A DNA stretch of 8,322 bases, taken from Marinosulfonomonas sp. (GTDB lineage: Bacteria; Pseudomonadota; Alphaproteobacteria; Rhodobacterales; Rhodobacteraceae). Under the pieces are notes generated by a model. It did no database searches and was not told the DNA's origin. It saw only the letters and a list, made by a program, of their open reading frames with translations. Within the stretch, counting starts at the first letter, position 1, and every line of letters begins with the position of its first letter. Both the position numbers and the translations under genes were made by a program. The stretch spans positions 1 through 8,322 of the forward strand of contig WGBJ01000272.1 in the NCBI GenBank assembly GCA_015494385.1, given 5' to 3'. Below, one piece after another: positions 7,397 through 8,322 of the stretch.

Positions 7397-8230
7397 ATGA
7401 TTGATTGCCTGCCCCCCCTGCGGGACGTGATTGCCGCCCATGATTTGCAGCCGAAGAAATCGCTGGGGCAGAATTTCCTGCTGGACCTGAACCTGACCGC
7501 CAAGATTGCCAGACAGGCGGGGGATTTGTCGGGCTGTGATGTGCTGGAGATCGGCCCCGGCCCCGGTGGCTTGACCCGTGGATTGCTGGCCGAAGGGGCG
7601 CGTCGGGTGTTGGCGGTGGAGAAGGACGCGCGCTGTTTACCGGCGCTTGAGGAGGTCGCTGCGGCCTATCCCGACCGGTTGCAGGTGATCAATGCGGATG
7701 CGCTGGACCTGGATGTCTTGGCGCATTTGACGCCGCCGGTGCGGGTGGTGGCGAACCTGCCCTATAATGTTGGCACGGAATTGCTGGTGCGCTGGCTGAC
7801 GCCGAAAGAATGGCCGCCCTATTGGGACAGCCTGACATTGATGTTTCAAAAAGAAGTGGCGCAGCGGATTGTGGCGCAACCGGGCGGCAAGGCCTATGGG
7901 CGTCTGGCGATCCTGTCGCAATGGCGTTGTGATGCGCGGATCGTGATGCAACTGCCGCCCGAGGCATTCACCCCGCCGCCAAAGGTCCATTCGGCGGTGG
8001 TGCATTTGCAACGGCTGGAGCAGCCGCGGTTCGAGGCAGACGCGGCGGCGTTGTCACGGGTGGTGGCGGCGGCGTTCAACCAGCGGCGCAAGATGTTGCG
8101 ATCCTCGTTAAAAGGCATCTCAAAGGACATCGAGGCACATCTGGTTGCGGCAGGGATCAAGCCGACCGAACGGGCCGAACAGGTGCCAATCGAAGGGTTC
8201 TGCGCCCTGGCCCGCGAAGTGGCAAAATAA
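7397..8230 (+). CDS. rsmA: 16S rRNA (adenine1518-N6/adenine1519-N6)-dimethyltransferase RsmA (KsgA)
   Basis: This 277-residue methyltransferase dimethylates the two adjacent adenines in the 3'-terminal helix 45 loop of 16S rRNA, a late step of 30S subunit maturation that uses S-adenosylmethionine. The substrate-entry motif [10 protein letters not shown] (21-30) is present. The SAM-binding glycine motif [12 protein letters not shown] (49-60) and acidic VEKD (74-77) follow. The catalytic motif NLPYNV is at 120-125. [12 protein letters not shown] (191-202) and [14 protein letters not shown] (226-239) are typical of the C-terminal half. The start is set at ATG 7397 because [17 protein letters not shown] is the usual N-terminus. 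An in-frame ATG at 7346 would add 17 residues encoded by the gap motif, and GTG at 7394 is also possible. It is the last gene of the block, and a strong terminator begins at its stop codon. Length agrees with the family (E. coli 273). Confidence 0.95.
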   Translation: MIDCLPPLRDVIAAHDLQPKKSLGQNFLLDLNLTAKIARQAGDLSGCDVLEIGPGPGGLTRGLLAEGARRVLAVEKDARCLPALEEVAAAYPDRLQVINADALDLDVLAHLTPPVRVVANLPYNVGTELLVRWLTPKEWPPYWDSLTLMFQKEVAQRIVAQPGGKAYGRLAILSQWRCDARIVMQLPPEAFTPPPKVHSAVVHLQRLEQPRFEADAAALSRVVAAAFNQRRKMLRSSLKGISKDIEAHLVAAGIKPTERAEQVPIEGFCALAREVAK

Positions 8231-8256
8231 AACCCCGCCGGTTTGGGCGGGGTTTT
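8229..8256. terminator. Bidirectional intrinsic terminator after rsmA
   Basis: AAAACCCCGCC (8229-8239) pairs perfectly with GGCGGGGTTTT (8246-8256), giving an 11-bp stem with a 6-nt loop (GGTTTG). The GC-rich core flanked by A4 on one side and T4 on the other gives a rho-independent terminator for either strand. It begins within the rsmA stop codon and ends 4 nt before the stop of the convergent gene, so it can end both transcripts. Confidence 0.9.
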
Positions 8257-8260
8257 GAAT

Positions 8261-8322
8261 TCATTCAGCAGCTTCAGGCGCTTCCGGCGGGTTGTCCAGC
8301 GGATTGACCTTTGGCTTGCGGG
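8261..8322 (-). CDS. C-terminal end of an unidentified convergent gene
   Basis: On the minus strand the last 19 codons of an open frame end at a TGA (8263-8261), reading RKPKVNPLDNPPEAPEAAE. The acidic, Ala/Pro/Glu-rich tail looks like a natural disordered C-terminus, and the terminator lies just 4 nt past the stop. These two points favour a real gene over chance. The rest lies outside the window, and I do not recognise the family from this tail. Confidence 0.55.
   Translation of the reverse strand, partial: RKPKVNPLDNPPEAPEAAE

Overview
The window looks like a conserved chromosomal segment of an alphaproteobacterium, most likely Rhodobacterales (Roseobacter/Rhodobacter group). The reasons are its moderately high G+C, the gene order, and the wording of the proteins, for example the SSCQVC motif in LptD, the single-rotamase SurA with its TCDDLYG and MMCGRTP segments, and the RsmA N-terminus. 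I see no mobile element, CRISPR array, tRNA, rRNA or phage gene. Coding density is very high.

Layout. The left edge (1-608, minus) is the N-terminal part of leucyl aminopeptidase pepA, which runs off the window. A 145-bp divergent intergenic region (609-753) separates it from a plus-strand block of six genes: lptF, lptG, lptD, surA, pdxA and rsmA (754-8230). lptF/lptG, lptG/lptD and surA/pdxA overlap as ATGA. lptD and surA are 17 nt apart, and the largest gap is 59 nt, between pdxA and rsmA. A strong bidirectional hairpin terminator (8229-8256) closes the block. It is shared with a convergent minus-strand gene, of which only the last 19 codons are visible (8261-8322).

How the genes fit together. 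LptF and LptG are the two inner-membrane permease subunits that, with the LptB ATPase, extract lipopolysaccharide from the inner membrane. LptD is the outer-membrane barrel that inserts it into the outer leaflet. SurA is the periplasmic chaperone that in enteric bacteria assists outer-membrane protein folding, including LptD. The first four genes therefore form an outer-membrane biogenesis module. PdxA (vitamin B6 synthesis) and RsmA (16S rRNA dimethyladenosine transferase) follow lptD-surA as they do in Escherichia coli. In E. coli, pepA/lptFG and lptD-surA-pdxA-rsmA are two separate loci; here they are joined. The full set of Lpt genes is not present: no lptA, lptB, lptC or lptE lies in the window.

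No undescribed system is evident. The items most worth a second look are the joined locus, the cysteine layout of LptD and the two-cysteine SurA, a repeat-like motif in the pdxA-rsmA gap, and tandem hexamers in the divergent promoter region.
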